Shown: positions 47,506-57,715, counted from the stretch's first letter. The stretch is DNA of 64,000 bases from Deltaproteobacteria bacterium (GCA_002691205.1 NZHD01000020.1:28995-92994); one strand, 5' to 3'. Program-made: numbers and translations. The notes: generated by a model not told the origin, from the sequence alone.

Positions 47506-48531
47506 ATGCCCGATGAGCCCCTACAGAAAATCCTTTCTGCCCTCCGTTTGAGCGAGCCCACCCCCTGCTCCGGTGAGAACTTATCCACACAGCTGGGCGT
47601 ATCTCGAGCCCAAATCTGGAAACACATCAGTCAACTCCGCAAAAGGGGGTATGAGATCGATGGAGCAGCTGGCGGCGGCTACCGCCTAGTTCAATCCCCC
47701 GACCGGCTTTACGCAGAAGAGATCAAAGCTGATCTGAATACTCAATGGCTCGCCCGAGAGATCGTCCATTTTGAGCAAACCGAATCCACCAATCAAGATG
47801 CTTCGGATCTCGCTCGCAAGGGGGCCGCACATGGAACCACCGTGATCGCGGAGTCTCAAACGGCCGGACGAGGACGACTCGGACGAGATTTCTACTCGCC
47901 TGCTCATCAAAACCTTTACACATCGATTGTCCTACGACCCGCTTTATCTATGGCCGAAATCCCCACACTCTTATTAAGCGCAGGACTCGCAGTCGCTCGA
48001 ACCGTCTCGGAGACTCTTGAGAGTTCCGAGGCCGTTGAGATCAAATGGCCCAACGACGTTCTGATCAAAGGACTCAAAACCTCTGGAATACTGATGGAAC
48101 TTGAAGCCGAAGAAAATAGAATCACATCAGCTATTTTAGGCATCGGGGTCAACCTCAATATCGATCCGAAGGAGTTTCCCGAAGAGTTTCGCCGCACCGC
48201 GACCAGCCTTGGAAGCCAAATGGGGCGAGTTGTGGACAGGGTTCTCTTCGCGCAGCGCCTCTTTCAAATTCTAGAACAAATCATAGACCTGCACTGCGAG
48301 AGCGGCTTCAAGGCTGTGCGTTCGCAATTTGAATCTTTTTTCAAAATGAAGGGGAAGGATATTCGCGTGGCGGCCGTCGACGGGAAAATAATCTCAGGAC
48401 GAACACGCGGCATCGCCGCCAATGGTGCGCTCGAAATTGAGATGCCAGGAGGCCAAGTTAAGAACGTTCTCGCTGGCGATGTCACTATCTGTAAACCGAC
48501 GAATCAGTTGGAGGAAACTGAGAATGGATGA
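47506..48531 (+). CDS. birA: Bifunctional biotin operon repressor/biotin-[acetyl-CoA-carboxylase] ligase
   Basis: N-terminal HTH; TVIAESQTAGRGRLGRDFYSP; IKWPNDVLIKGLKTSGILMEL. Confidence 0.95.
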   Translation: MPDEPLQKILSALRLSEPTPCSGENLSTQLGVSRAQIWKHISQLRKRGYEIDGAAGGGYRLVQSPDRLYAEEIKADLNTQWLAREIVHFEQTESTNQDASDLARKGAAHGTTVIAESQTAGRGRLGRDFYSPAHQNLYTSIVLRPALSMAEIPTLLLSAGLAVARTVSETLESSEAVEIKWPNDVLIKGLKTSGILMELEAEENRITSAILGIGVNLNIDPKEFPEEFRRTATSLGSQMGRVVDRVLFAQRLFQILEQIIDLHCESGFKAVRSQFESFFKMKGKDIRVAAVDGKIISGRTRGIAANGALEIEMPGGQVKNVLAGDVTICKPTNQLEETENG

Positions 48532-49312
48532 GCCTGTCCTACTCGTTGTCGATGTAGGCAACAGCAACGTGTCTATCGGTATTTTTGATTACACAAACAA
48601 AGAAGCCGACCTCTCCCACCACTGGAGATTGTCGACACATCGAGAGCAAACCTCCGATGAACTCCTCATTAGCTTAATCGCGCTATTTGATCAGGAAGGT
48701 CGTCACACGGACGAAGTCACCGATGTCATCATCTCAAGTGTCGTCCCCCCGGTCATTCCCATCTGGGAACGTGTCACCACCAAGCTACTAGGGCGTGTCC
48801 CCCAGATCGTGGGCCCTGGGATGAAAACCGGGATGCCTGTCCGATACGAAAACCCTCATGAAGTCGGTGCAGACCGTATCGTCAATGCTGTCGCCGCCTA
48901 TGAACTATACGGGGGGCCCATCATCGCCGTGGACTTTGGGACGGCCACCACCTTTGACTGTATTTCCGAGCGAGGCGAATACATCGGCGGTGTGATCTGC
49001 CCCGGAATCCATATTTCCATGGAAGCTCTTTTTGACAAAGCCTCCAAGCTCCATCGAGTCGAGATCGCTCGACCTCGAAGCGTGATCGGAAAGACCACCA
49101 CCAGTGCCCTGCAATCAGGACTCCTTTTCGGCTATTCAGGCATGGTTGATTCCATGGTCATCCGCATCCGAAAAGAGCTCGGAGAAAACGCGAAAGTCAT
49201 CGCCACCGGCGGACTCGCCCGTAGAATTGCCCAAGAAAGCTCTGTGATCGAAGAAGTGGTTCCCTTTCTGACCCTCGAGGGCCTTAGGATCCTGTTCGAG
49301 AAAAATCTCTGA
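48524..49312 (+). CDS. coaX: Type III pantothenate kinase
   Basis: LLVVDVGNSNVSIGIFD; HEVGADRIVNAVAAYELYGGPIIAVDFGTATTFDCI; internal start MDEPVLL overlapping birA. Confidence 0.96.
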   Translation: MDEPVLLVVDVGNSNVSIGIFDYTNKEADLSHHWRLSTHREQTSDELLISLIALFDQEGRHTDEVTDVIISSVVPPVIPIWERVTTKLLGRVPQIVGPGMKTGMPVRYENPHEVGADRIVNAVAAYELYGGPIIAVDFGTATTFDCISERGEYIGGVICPGIHISMEALFDKASKLHRVEIARPRSVIGKTTTSALQSGLLFGYSGMVDSMVIRIRKELGENAKVIATGGLARRIAQESSVIEEVVPFLTLEGLRILFEKNL

Positions 49313-49434
49313 GGCGACGGGCCACACGCCACGAGAGAGATGCAAGAACACCAGGAGAGTTGAGGCTTCAAGTTCGGAACACGGAAGGCCGAATAAAACG
49401 GAGGGCACAGAATCAATCCGTCCCTGGGGGAAAG

Positions 49435-50502
49435 ATGTCCGCGCCTTCAAGCCAAAGAATTCACCTGACGCTCTCTCGCCAGGCGGCTCGCTATGCATCC
49501 CCCGAGACCCCTGTCGCCAAGCGCCGAATGGCTTCCCGAGGTGCTTTGCCTCTCGAGGCCCATGACCTCGCTCACGTCCTCTTCGCATTGGCTCACGATA
49601 AAGACATCGATGTCAGCTTCACCGCTCGAAAAACCCTGCAGAACCTTCCCCAGGAGGTGCTCACTCCGCTCTTGACGGGTCCTGTCCATCCGGCCCTCAT
49701 CGCCTTCTTGGCCCAGGTTCACCAGGAGAACGAAGAAATCTGTCAGTCCCTCGCCCTTCACCCCAACACTGAAGACAACACATTGGCCTTCCTCGCCAGT
49801 CTGCCGCACCGGCATGTCGTGGACGTGATCAGTCAGAATCAGATCCGACTCATTCGAGGCGAAGCCATCGTCGATGCTCTGGGGCGTAATCCGCTCACAG
49901 GTCGAGCCGTCGTGGAAAGAATTCTTTCTCTTTTTGAAGTCGCGGGAGAAGAGCAAGCCGACGACTGGTCCGATACCGACTGGTCTAGAGAAGAACGAAC
50001 GCAGGCCGTTCTAGCGGCCCTGGGCTGCGATCAGCCTGAGCTCGCACGGGCCATGACTTCAGAGCAAGACGTCGAAGAGGAGGCAACCAAGCTAAACCTC
50101 TTCGCCAGCGTTCAATCGATGAGCGTCATGCAGAAAATTAAACTCGCCCGAATAGGCGGAAAAGAAGCACGAGGGCTGTTAATCAAGGATCGCAATAAGG
50201 TCGTTGCCTGTGCGGTCCTCGCCAGCCCGAAAATTACGGAAGCGGAAGTCACCACGATTGCTCAGTCTCGCATTGTGGCTGAGGAGATCCTGCGTATCAT
50301 TGCGACACAAAGAGACTGGACACGCAGCTACAGCGTCAAGCTTGCTCTCTGTACAAATCCTAAAACACCACGACCTCAGGCTGTAAAGTTTATGAACTAT
50401 TTAAGAGACAAGGACTTACGCTCACTGATGAAGAGCCGAGATGTCCCTTCCGTGATCTCAAGTCATGCGCGACGCATTCTGGGCAAGAAAGGAAAGATCT
50501 AA
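49435..50502 (+). CDS. HEAT-like/alpha-solenoid protein of unknown function
   Basis: All-helical repeats (HDKDIDVSFTARKTLQNLPQEVLTPLL etc.); shares its last base with the start of the MglA-like gene. Confidence 0.65.
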   Translation: MSAPSSQRIHLTLSRQAARYASPETPVAKRRMASRGALPLEAHDLAHVLFALAHDKDIDVSFTARKTLQNLPQEVLTPLLTGPVHPALIAFLAQVHQENEEICQSLALHPNTEDNTLAFLASLPHRHVVDVISQNQIRLIRGEAIVDALGRNPLTGRAVVERILSLFEVAGEEQADDWSDTDWSREERTQAVLAALGCDQPELARAMTSEQDVEEEATKLNLFASVQSMSVMQKIKLARIGGKEARGLLIKDRNKVVACAVLASPKITEAEVTTIAQSRIVAEEILRIIATQRDWTRSYSVKLALCTNPKTPRPQAVKFMNYLRDKDLRSLMKSRDVPSVISSHARRILGKKGKI

Positions 50503-51479
50503 TGGGCAGTGGCCAAGAGGGCGAGGAACGCTGGCTCCGTGTCCTTTACTGGGGAGCGCGTGGTGCGGGTAAAACCACGACCCTCCGCGTCCTCCACGAA
50601 AAATTGAACCCCCAGAAGACGGGTGAATTCAGATCATTGCCCACCCGACTCGACCCAACCTTGACCTATGAACAGTTCCCCATTCACCTGGGCATGGTGG
50701 CAGGGAGTGAATCAAAGCTGGTCGTGACCGCTGTCCCGGGGGCTCCCGAGGCCGCCCAAACTCGCAAGCATTTACTGGATCGCACTGACGGACTCGTATT
50801 TGTCTGCGACTCTCGACCCGAGGCTAAGGGCGAGACTCTGCGCAGTCTGACAGAGTTGCGAGAGAGCCTCGCGGCTTACGGTCGCTCGCCTGAAGACTTG
50901 CCGATCGCGATCCAATATAACAAACGTGACCTCGCCGAAGCCTTTGATCTAGAGGCTCTTCATCGAGAGATTGGACTCTCAGAAGCCGCCGTCTTTGAAA
51001 CCGTCGCGACGGAAGCCATCGGCACACTTGAGGCCCTCTCCGCCGTCTCAAAGAGTGTCGTCCGTACCTTCAAAAAACAAAGAGTGACTTCGACCCCGAG
51101 CTCAGAAAGCTCCGTCGGAAGCACAACCTCGAGAGACTCGAAGCTTCCCAACACGGAGCCCGCCCCGCCATCCTCGATCACTGACCTCATGGAAGCAGCC
51201 ATCCTCGCCGAAGCCAACGACCCCGAAGCGGACGAACTAGACAGCCTGCTCAGTCACACGCAAGTGAGTCTGAATCGATCTTGGTCAGACGTCGAACGCG
51301 ACACGAAAGCTTCATCTGGAATCCGATTTACAGACGACTTGAAGATCATTTCGGTGGGAACGGCCAGCAAAAGCGGCGTTCGAGGAGTCAGCGTCCCCAT
51401 CGTCCTCGGAAACGACGATGGGGAATCTGTCTCGCTGGCTCTCACCATTAGCCTAGATCCGATCCTTGACGAGATCTAA
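50502..51479 (+). CDS. Divergent MglA-like small GTPase with long C-terminal extension
   Basis: VLYWGARGAGKTTTLRVLHEKL; LDPTLTYEQFPIHLG; VPGAPEAAQTRKHLLDRTDGLVFVCDSRPEAKGETLRSLTELRESLA; IAIQYNKRDL. Confidence 0.87.
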   Translation: MGSGQEGEERWLRVLYWGARGAGKTTTLRVLHEKLNPQKTGEFRSLPTRLDPTLTYEQFPIHLGMVAGSESKLVVTAVPGAPEAAQTRKHLLDRTDGLVFVCDSRPEAKGETLRSLTELRESLAAYGRSPEDLPIAIQYNKRDLAEAFDLEALHREIGLSEAAVFETVATEAIGTLEALSAVSKSVVRTFKKQRVTSTPSSESSVGSTTSRDSKLPNTEPAPPSSITDLMEAAILAEANDPEADELDSLLSHTQVSLNRSWSDVERDTKASSGIRFTDDLKIISVGTASKSGVRGVSVPIVLGNDDGESVSLALTISLDPILDEI

Positions 51480-51507
51480 GAGAACCCAGCCTCCGCTTTA
51501 AAAAGGC

Positions 51508-52773
51508 TTAGCCCTGATAGGCCGAAATCAAGATATCGGCTGTTTCGGGTCGCATGATTCGCTCATCCGGCCTGTCTCCCGATGAGAGCTGCTCCCGCAC
51601 CTTGGTTCCACTGATCGAAAAGGGTTTCTCGTCAGGATGTCGTTCCGTCAAATCGACACGACCCAAGGACTCATAATACGCAGCAAACCCGATTTTGCAT
51701 GGTTCGATCTCAAGCTCGCCTGGCAGTTTTTCGAAAATTTCATGGGCATCAAAATCGCCCCAAATTGCTTCTCCGCCCTCAAATGGCGCATCAGCGTGCT
51801 TTCTCCCGATCACGATGTCAGTGAAACCGTAATTTTGACGATAGATCGCATGCATGATCGCCTCCTTGGGGCCTCCATAGAACATTTTCATATCAAGCCC
51901 CACCAAGTCGAACACTTCCGAAATGTCGTAGCCTGCTGCTTCCCAGATGGATTCATCTTTATCCCCCTGACCAAGAAGCTGCTTACTATGCAGTTCTCGA
52001 TAACAACGCATGCGAACCGAGGCGGGAACATCGTCGCCCTTTAGCTCACCCACAAGTGGGTTTAAAATTGCACCCGCAAAGAGCCCTCGCGAAGTCAACT
52101 GCTCAACCCCCGCGACCAACGCATACTCATGAGCACGATGGAGAGGGTTGCGAGTCTGGAAAGCGAGCGCTCTCTGCCACTTACGGTCTCGAATCAATCC
52201 TCGAACTCGCGCCGGCGACATCATAAACTCACCGTATTCCATGTTCGGAGCTTGAGGCAAGACTCGAATCTGACCTCCCAAGAGTTTCCCTCTCGGGTCA
52301 GACTCGACCATCCGGCCCCCTGGATGATCGAAACGCTCCGTCCCATAAACGCTGCGAACATACTCTGGCTTATCCCAGTCGAACACTTCACTCTCGTCAA
52401 CAATCGCCACGAGTGTCCCATCTTCTGTACGCACAGCCACCGAACTGCCCTGAGATATTCCCTCAGATTCAGCATCGGTCAGCGGAAGAGAGAGGGGGAT
52501 CGTCCAGGCATACCGAACGCCATCACGCACAATCACAGACTCATCCAGAACTTGATGGAACTCATCCTTCTTCATGGGACCGTCAAGAGGAGAAAGGGCT
52601 CCATCGGCTATTCGATACACCGTGGAGAGGTCGGCCGCGGTGACGACGACATTCGGCAATGCGGCAGCCTCCGCTTTAAAAGCATCTCTCTGATGAAGCG
52701 GCACGGTACGATCGACGGGCTCCGAGAGCCCCCCGTGTATTGAAACTAGGTCAGGTGAGTTTTTTTTAGACAT
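51508..52773 (-). CDS. sat: Sulfate adenylyltransferase (ATP sulfurylase)
   Basis: ALAFQTRNPLHRAHEYAL; MHAIYRQNYGFTDIVIGRKHADAPF; ISGTKVREQLSSGDRPDERIMRPETADIL. Confidence 0.95.
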   Translation of the reverse strand: MSKKNSPDLVSIHGGLSEPVDRTVPLHQRDAFKAEAAALPNVVVTAADLSTVYRIADGALSPLDGPMKKDEFHQVLDESVIVRDGVRYAWTIPLSLPLTDAESEGISQGSSVAVRTEDGTLVAIVDESEVFDWDKPEYVRSVYGTERFDHPGGRMVESDPRGKLLGGQIRVLPQAPNMEYGEFMMSPARVRGLIRDRKWQRALAFQTRNPLHRAHEYALVAGVEQLTSRGLFAGAILNPLVGELKGDDVPASVRMRCYRELHSKQLLGQGDKDESIWEAAGYDISEVFDLVGLDMKMFYGGPKEAIMHAIYRQNYGFTDIVIGRKHADAPFEGGEAIWGDFDAHEIFEKLPGELEIEPCKIGFAAYYESLGRVDLTERHPDEKPFSISGTKVREQLSSGDRPDERIMRPETADILISAYQG

Positions 52774-52869
52774 TAATTATTCTCTTTCAATTTTCGTTAT
52801 CACTTCAGTTATGGGTACATACCCAGCGAGACAAAACAGCGTTCGATCAAAGCCCGCCGCTCACTTCCT

Positions 52870-53925
52870 TTACCAGACCGGAAACGCCACCGATCCAGCC
52901 TCCAGTAAAATCCGATCTCCAGTGCCGTCGAACCTCCGAACATAAAGCCGGTCCATCCCATCGGCATTCGAGATGTAGGCAACGTGTCGCCCATCCGGGG
53001 AGACTGTAGGCCAACGTGCATTCAAATGACTCTTGCCTAGCAGTGAACGTCCTGAGCCATCTGGACGAACCCGACTCAAGCGCCAACCCGAAGCCCCTTG
53101 ACTGGCATAGACAATCCAATCTCCGTCCGGAAAGAAGTCGGGTTCGCGTCCTCTTCCAACAATCAGAGGTTTCGCTCTCAGGTCTGGCTTCTGCACCATG
53201 ATTTTCGACTCATCCCGGCGGCGGCCCCGGTCATCCGCGCGAAAATAGACGATCACATCGCCCGCAGGTGACCAACGTGGCCCTGAGGGCAGTTGATTCA
53301 CAGTTACAGGGACAGGGGTGCCCCCTTTTACGGAGCGTACGGCGAGACCTGAACCTCGACTTGAAGGCCGAACGTCAATCCAATTGTAAATAATCTTCTC
53401 TTCGGGCGCGTAATCCGCTTCCAGATGGTAACGAGGGCCAGAGGTCAACTTTCTCACTTCCCCCCTGCCAAAATGAAATTCATAAAGCTGCGGTATCCCA
53501 CCGTCTCCATGAGGACTGTTGTAGAGCAGCTTCTCGCGCCCATTCGACCAGGCGAGTGGGCGCGCATTCCGAGGCGCGGCCGCCAAAGGAGTGATCTCCA
53601 AGGTGCGTGGATTCAACAGAACGATCCGACCCTGCGTATTGACTTCAGAAAGCGCATCGTCCGAAGCACCCCCCCCCATCAAGCCGACTACATCGCTGAG
53701 TTCCGCCACACCTCGACGCCCCGGCCGACTCATGCCCGCCTCACGCTCACTACGTTGCGATTCGGCCCTCTTTCGCGAAGTCGCCTCATCCCAATACACC
53801 AAAGCGATGGGTTGGTCCGAAAGCTCATCCAATGGGACGCCCGAGGTCGCGCAGCTTAGGCCCAACAAACCAACCCAACTCACGACACAAACGAAGGTCC
53901 CTGTCCCTGAAAAAAATTTCGTCAT
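52870..53925 (-). CDS. TolB-like PD40 beta-propeller lipoprotein
   Basis: Lipobox-like GLSCATS; repeated PD40-like blades (GREPDFFPDGDWIVYAS, WPTVSPDGRHVAYISNADG). Confidence 0.82.
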   Translation of the reverse strand: MTKFFSGTGTFVCVVSWVGLLGLSCATSGVPLDELSDQPIALVYWDEATSRKRAESQRSEREAGMSRPGRRGVAELSDVVGLMGGGASDDALSEVNTQGRIVLLNPRTLEITPLAAAPRNARPLAWSNGREKLLYNSPHGDGGIPQLYEFHFGRGEVRKLTSGPRYHLEADYAPEEKIIYNWIDVRPSSRGSGLAVRSVKGGTPVPVTVNQLPSGPRWSPAGDVIVYFRADDRGRRRDESKIMVQKPDLRAKPLIVGRGREPDFFPDGDWIVYASQGASGWRLSRVRPDGSGRSLLGKSHLNARWPTVSPDGRHVAYISNADGMDRLYVRRFDGTGDRILLEAGSVAFPVW

Positions 53926-54440
53926 TCTTCAATGACCTCGATCAAGCGCCCGCAGTCATCAAGAAACCCACCCGATTCACGATCGACACCAAAGTAAGCG
54001 ACTTCTTTGATTCGCCCAGCCGTCACGCCTAGAACGATCTGAAACGCCCCCGGAAAAGGAAAGAGGGGGTTCTCTGCATAAGCGAGATCTTCCCCTGAGA
54101 GATAGGCCCCTGCATCCACGTGGGAATGATAGACACCGGTCACGGACTCCCCGCGCGCCTCCGCTTGAGACAGAGCACTCAGATACTCGACTTCGGCCAT
54201 GTAGTAACCCACCCGTGCATCGCGGGGATATTGATTTGGGTTGTTGAGGTGCATCTTATTCATCACATTGGTGATCCGACTCACACGGCCAAAGGGAGCC
54301 TCAGGGCTCCCTGTGATCAAACCGCAACATTCCTCGGGCACAGCATCCAGCGCATGACTGCACATCTCGTGGAGTACTGTCCCTGGGACTGAAACCGCAG
54401 GCGAATTTACGTTGAAATCGATGCGTTTGCGCACCGCCAC
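53922..54440 (-). CDS. JAMM/MPN+ (Mov34) metalloprotease
   Basis: PEECCGLITG and GVYHSHVDAGAYLSGEDLAYA = HxH-x7-S-x2-D JAMM motif. Confidence 0.92.
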   Translation of the reverse strand: MAVRKRIDFNVNSPAVSVPGTVLHEMCSHALDAVPEECCGLITGSPEAPFGRVSRITNVMNKMHLNNPNQYPRDARVGYYMAEVEYLSALSQAEARGESVTGVYHSHVDAGAYLSGEDLAYAENPLFPFPGAFQIVLGVTAGRIKEVAYFGVDRESGGFLDDCGRLIEVIEE

Positions 54441-54685
54441 TCTCCTTTTACTTTCGATGAATCTCAGCAGAAAGATCGACCCTGAAGCCTCCCAGGGCCT
54501 TGGGGAGCCCGCGCGCGGTAAAGCGCTTTCTCGCTTCGGGTCGACTCAAAGGCTTGACTCGAAGGCCCTTGCCCTTCCTGCATCGGCGTAGGGACGAATC
54601 GAGGCCATCCCAATTGCGGCCGAGGCGGCATTCTACGCGAACAGGGGACTTCGTGCGAATTGGGGCCAGAGGCCATCTGGAGCGG

Positions 54686-55141
54686 TCAGATCTGATAATC
54701 CTGCGGGGTCGAGCCGAGCCGAGGAACTCCTTCTCGGGCTGCCAGACGACAGATCTCAGCCAAGCTCAACTGAGCCAGGACGCCCACTAGACGCTCCGAT
54801 AGGAAGGGCCACAGAAAGTCCGCTCCGCTTCCACTTCCACTTTCTTCAGAGCTCATTCCGGAGGTTTTTGGGCGCTCAACCAGACTGCCCTCCACGGCCT
54901 CCATCACCTCGGCCACCGAAATAGATTCTGAGCTGCGCGCCAGCACATAGCCACCTCCTGGCCCTCTCTTGGCCTTTACGAGGCCTGCTTTACGTAGGCG
55001 TTGGAAGATCTGCTCGAGATAACGCAGCGGAATCCCCTGACGTTCGCCGATCACACGAATCTGGGTGGGACCGTGGCCACCATGATAGGCAAGGTCAAAA
55101 ATGCCTCCGATGGCATACTGGAGTTGCAGAGAAAACTTCAT
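54686..55141 (-). CDS. Rrf2-family transcriptional regulator (without IscR-type Cys cluster)
   Basis: MKFSLQLQYAIGGIFDLAYHG; GIPLRYLEQIFQRLRKAGLVKAKRGPGGGYVLARSSESISVAEVMEAVEG. Confidence 0.92.
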   Translation of the reverse strand: MKFSLQLQYAIGGIFDLAYHGGHGPTQIRVIGERQGIPLRYLEQIFQRLRKAGLVKAKRGPGGGYVLARSSESISVAEVMEAVEGSLVERPKTSGMSSEESGSGSGADFLWPFLSERLVGVLAQLSLAEICRLAAREGVPRLGSTPQDYQI

Positions 55142-55276
55142 GTTAAGCGAGAAGATGCGAAAACAGGCTGCGCTGCGCCAGCCGACCCTTTGAAATGCGA
55201 GAATTCTTCGTGAGGATGGACATTTCGCTGCAGTCCTCTAGCCTCGGTCGCCGCACCTTCAGAGCGGAGCCAAATA

Positions 55277-55660
55277 ATGCCTGAGAAACCCTCAGCCCAA
55301 GTCCAGAGCATCAATCCCAAAAGAATCCGGCAAATGGGGCTAGCGCTGCTCGCTGCGTCGGCCCTGTACATTGCAAGCCAAGGACTCCAAACGGACACGG
55401 GGCCTGATCGGCCCATCACTCTTCTCGCGGGTGCTCTCGGAGTGGCGAGTGTGCTTCTCAGACGTCTCAGTCAAAGACCCGGCCACTCAGAGCCCACCTT
55501 CATCAAGCTCGCTGCGGCCGCCCTAGTCTCGGCCGCCGCACTGGGCCCTCTCGGAGCCTGGACCGCCAATCACTCCGACGCTGGGCAAACTGGCCTTCTT
55601 TTTGTCGTCGCCGGCGTTCTCTTTTCCATTCGTCCCTTTCACCGTTCGGCCTCGAGCTAG
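55277..55660 (+). CDS. Small multi-TM membrane protein
   Basis: Several hydrophobic segments; upstream of and co-directional with the ABC-F gene. Confidence 0.45.
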   Translation: MPEKPSAQVQSINPKRIRQMGLALLAASALYIASQGLQTDTGPDRPITLLAGALGVASVLLRRLSQRPGHSEPTFIKLAAAALVSAAALGPLGAWTANHSDAGQTGLLFVVAGVLFSIRPFHRSASS

Positions 55661-55669
55661 GATCGATAG

Positions 55670-57715
55670 ATGCTTCTTCAACTTCAGGATGCAGGTCGAC
55701 GAATTGGCCCAAGATGGCTGTTTCGAGACGCCAGCCTGACCATTCGAGCCGGGGATCGCATCGGAATCGTCGGCCCCAACGGCTCGGGGAAAACAAGCCT
55801 TCTCAGCATGATCGCCGGACTCGACGCGCCTGATGAAGGCAAAGTCCAGCTTCAGCGTCACACGCGACTGGGATTACTTCATCAAGAGATCGACCCGAAC
55901 CTTGAACACTCCGTCGAACATGAAGCGAGAACCGCTCTGTCGGGCCTTGAAGAAATTGAAGAAGAAATGCGAGCCCTTGAACTCAGCATGGCTAAAAGTG
56001 GCGAACAAGGGGAAGCGATCCGAGATGAGGTCGCCGAGCGTTACGATGCTCTCACAACGCGCTTCACCCATTCAGGTGGATTTGAACAAGAGGCGCGTGT
56101 CGCACGTGTTCTCGCTGGACTCGGGTTTGACGAAGAAGCTCGACATAGACCCCTCTCAAGTTTCAGCGGCGGCTGGCTCATGCGCGTCGAACTGGCCAAG
56201 CTCTTCCTCGCTCAGCCCCAAGTCATGCTTCTCGACGAGCCGACCAACCACCTTGACCTGCCCTCCATTCAATGGTTTGAAGAAGAGCTTGCGGACTTTT
56301 CTGGAGCCCTTCTGATTGTGTCCCATGATCGAACTTTTCTCAGGCGACACGTTCGCCGTGTCTTTGATCTGGACGGATATGGCCGCTGTGCGGTCTATGA
56401 GGGAGATTACGATACCTATTTGACCCAGCGAGAAGAGCGAAGAACGCAACTCCTGGCTCAAAAAGCCAATCAGGACAGAGATATTGCTCAGATGGAGCGA
56501 TTCGTTGAGCGCTTTCGAGCCAAAGCCACCAAAGCGAAGCAAGCCCAGAGCCGACTCAAGGCGCTTGAAAAAATTGACCGCATCGAAATCGAAGACGATC
56601 GAACTCGGACCATGCGCCTTCGAATCCCAGCTCCGCCACGATCCGGCCAACAAGTCGTATCCCTTAAAGACATTCACAAGTCCTACGGTGAAAATCAGAT
56701 CTACAAAGGCGTCGACTTCAATGCTCAGCGTGGAGAACGAGTTGCCCTGGCGGGCCCGAACGGCGCGGGGAAATCAACTCTGCTCAGGATCATTGCTGGC
56801 GCGTTAGCTTTTGACGGCGGTGAACGAAAACTGGGGCACGATGTTCAACTCGCTTTCTTCGCTCAGCATCAACTTGATGCGCTTGATTCCGACGCCAGCA
56901 TCCTTGATGAACTGACTCGCTCAGCCAAACACGAAGATGTCCCTCGACTGCGTGGACACCTCGGGGCCTTCCTTTTTTCCGGAGATGATGTCGACAAAAA
57001 AATCGGCGTTCTTTCTGGAGGGGAGAAAGCCCGCGTCGCCCTCGCAAAGCTGCTTTTGCGCCCCGTCAACGTCCTGGTACTGGACGAACCAACAAATCAT
57101 CTCGATATCGGCTCGTGCGAAATTCTCGAGCAGGCTCTCTCCGAATATGCGGGAACTCTGATCTTCGTCTCTCATGACCGGACTTTTATCAACAAACTGG
57201 CCACTCGAGTCATTGAAGTGAAATATGGCGTGCTTGAAGAATTTATAGGTAATTACGATGACTACGTATACCGAAAAAAACAAGCCGATATAAATACTTC
57301 GGTCTCTCAAAAGGCAAGTCGAGAGAACTCGAAACCGAGCCAAACCCCTAGCCCCGCCCACACGACTCAGACCGGAGATGTTTCGCAGGGGGAGTCGAAA
57401 CAACCTACAGCCAAAACCGCAGCGAAGCCTGCGACGAAAGGCGAACGCAAACTCGAAAGAGAGCGTAGAAAGAGCCATGATCGAACCCAGCGTAAAATCG
57501 AAAAACTGGAATTAGAAATCGCCGAAAAGGAGAGCGAATCCGAACAACTCGGATGGCGCTTGGCCGATCCTAAAATCTATGGTGATCCCGAGCAGGTGGC
57601 CGCCATTCAGTCGGAACAAAATGACTTAAAAGCAGGCATCAACCAGCTTTACAGCGAATGGGAACGGGCCAACGATGAACTCACGGCCCTTGCCGATCTC
57701 AACGACAGCCCCTAG
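55670..57715 (+). CDS. ABC-F family ATPase (Uup/YheS-like)
   Basis: Two Walker A (GPNGSGKTS, GPNGAGKST), two LSGGEKARVALAKLL/FSGGWLMRVELAKLF signatures, LLDEPTNHLD x2, charged coiled-coil C-terminus. Confidence 0.95.
   Translation: MLLQLQDAGRRIGPRWLFRDASLTIRAGDRIGIVGPNGSGKTSLLSMIAGLDAPDEGKVQLQRHTRLGLLHQEIDPNLEHSVEHEARTALSGLEEIEEEMRALELSMAKSGEQGEAIRDEVAERYDALTTRFTHSGGFEQEARVARVLAGLGFDEEARHRPLSSFSGGWLMRVELAKLFLAQPQVMLLDEPTNHLDLPSIQWFEEELADFSGALLIVSHDRTFLRRHVRRVFDLDGYGRCAVYEGDYDTYLTQREERRTQLLAQKANQDRDIAQMERFVERFRAKATKAKQAQSRLKALEKIDRIEIEDDRTRTMRLRIPAPPRSGQQVVSLKDIHKSYGENQIYKGVDFNAQRGERVALAGPNGAGKSTLLRIIAGALAFDGGERKLGHDVQLAFFAQHQLDALDSDASILDELTRSAKHEDVPRLRGHLGAFLFSGDDVDKKIGVLSGGEKARVALAKLLLRPVNVLVLDEPTNHLDIGSCEILEQALSEYAGTLIFVSHDRTFINKLATRVIEVKYGVLEEFIGNYDDYVYRKKQADINTSVSQKASRENSKPSQTPSPAHTTQTGDVSQGESKQPTAKTAAKPATKGERKLERERRKSHDRTQRKIEKLELEIAEKESESEQLGWRLADPKIYGDPEQVAAIQSEQNDLKAGINQLYSEWERANDELTALADLNDSP

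Noticed and set aside
52129-52743. 204-aa + strand ORF
   Set aside because: Antisense to sat; no recognisable domain
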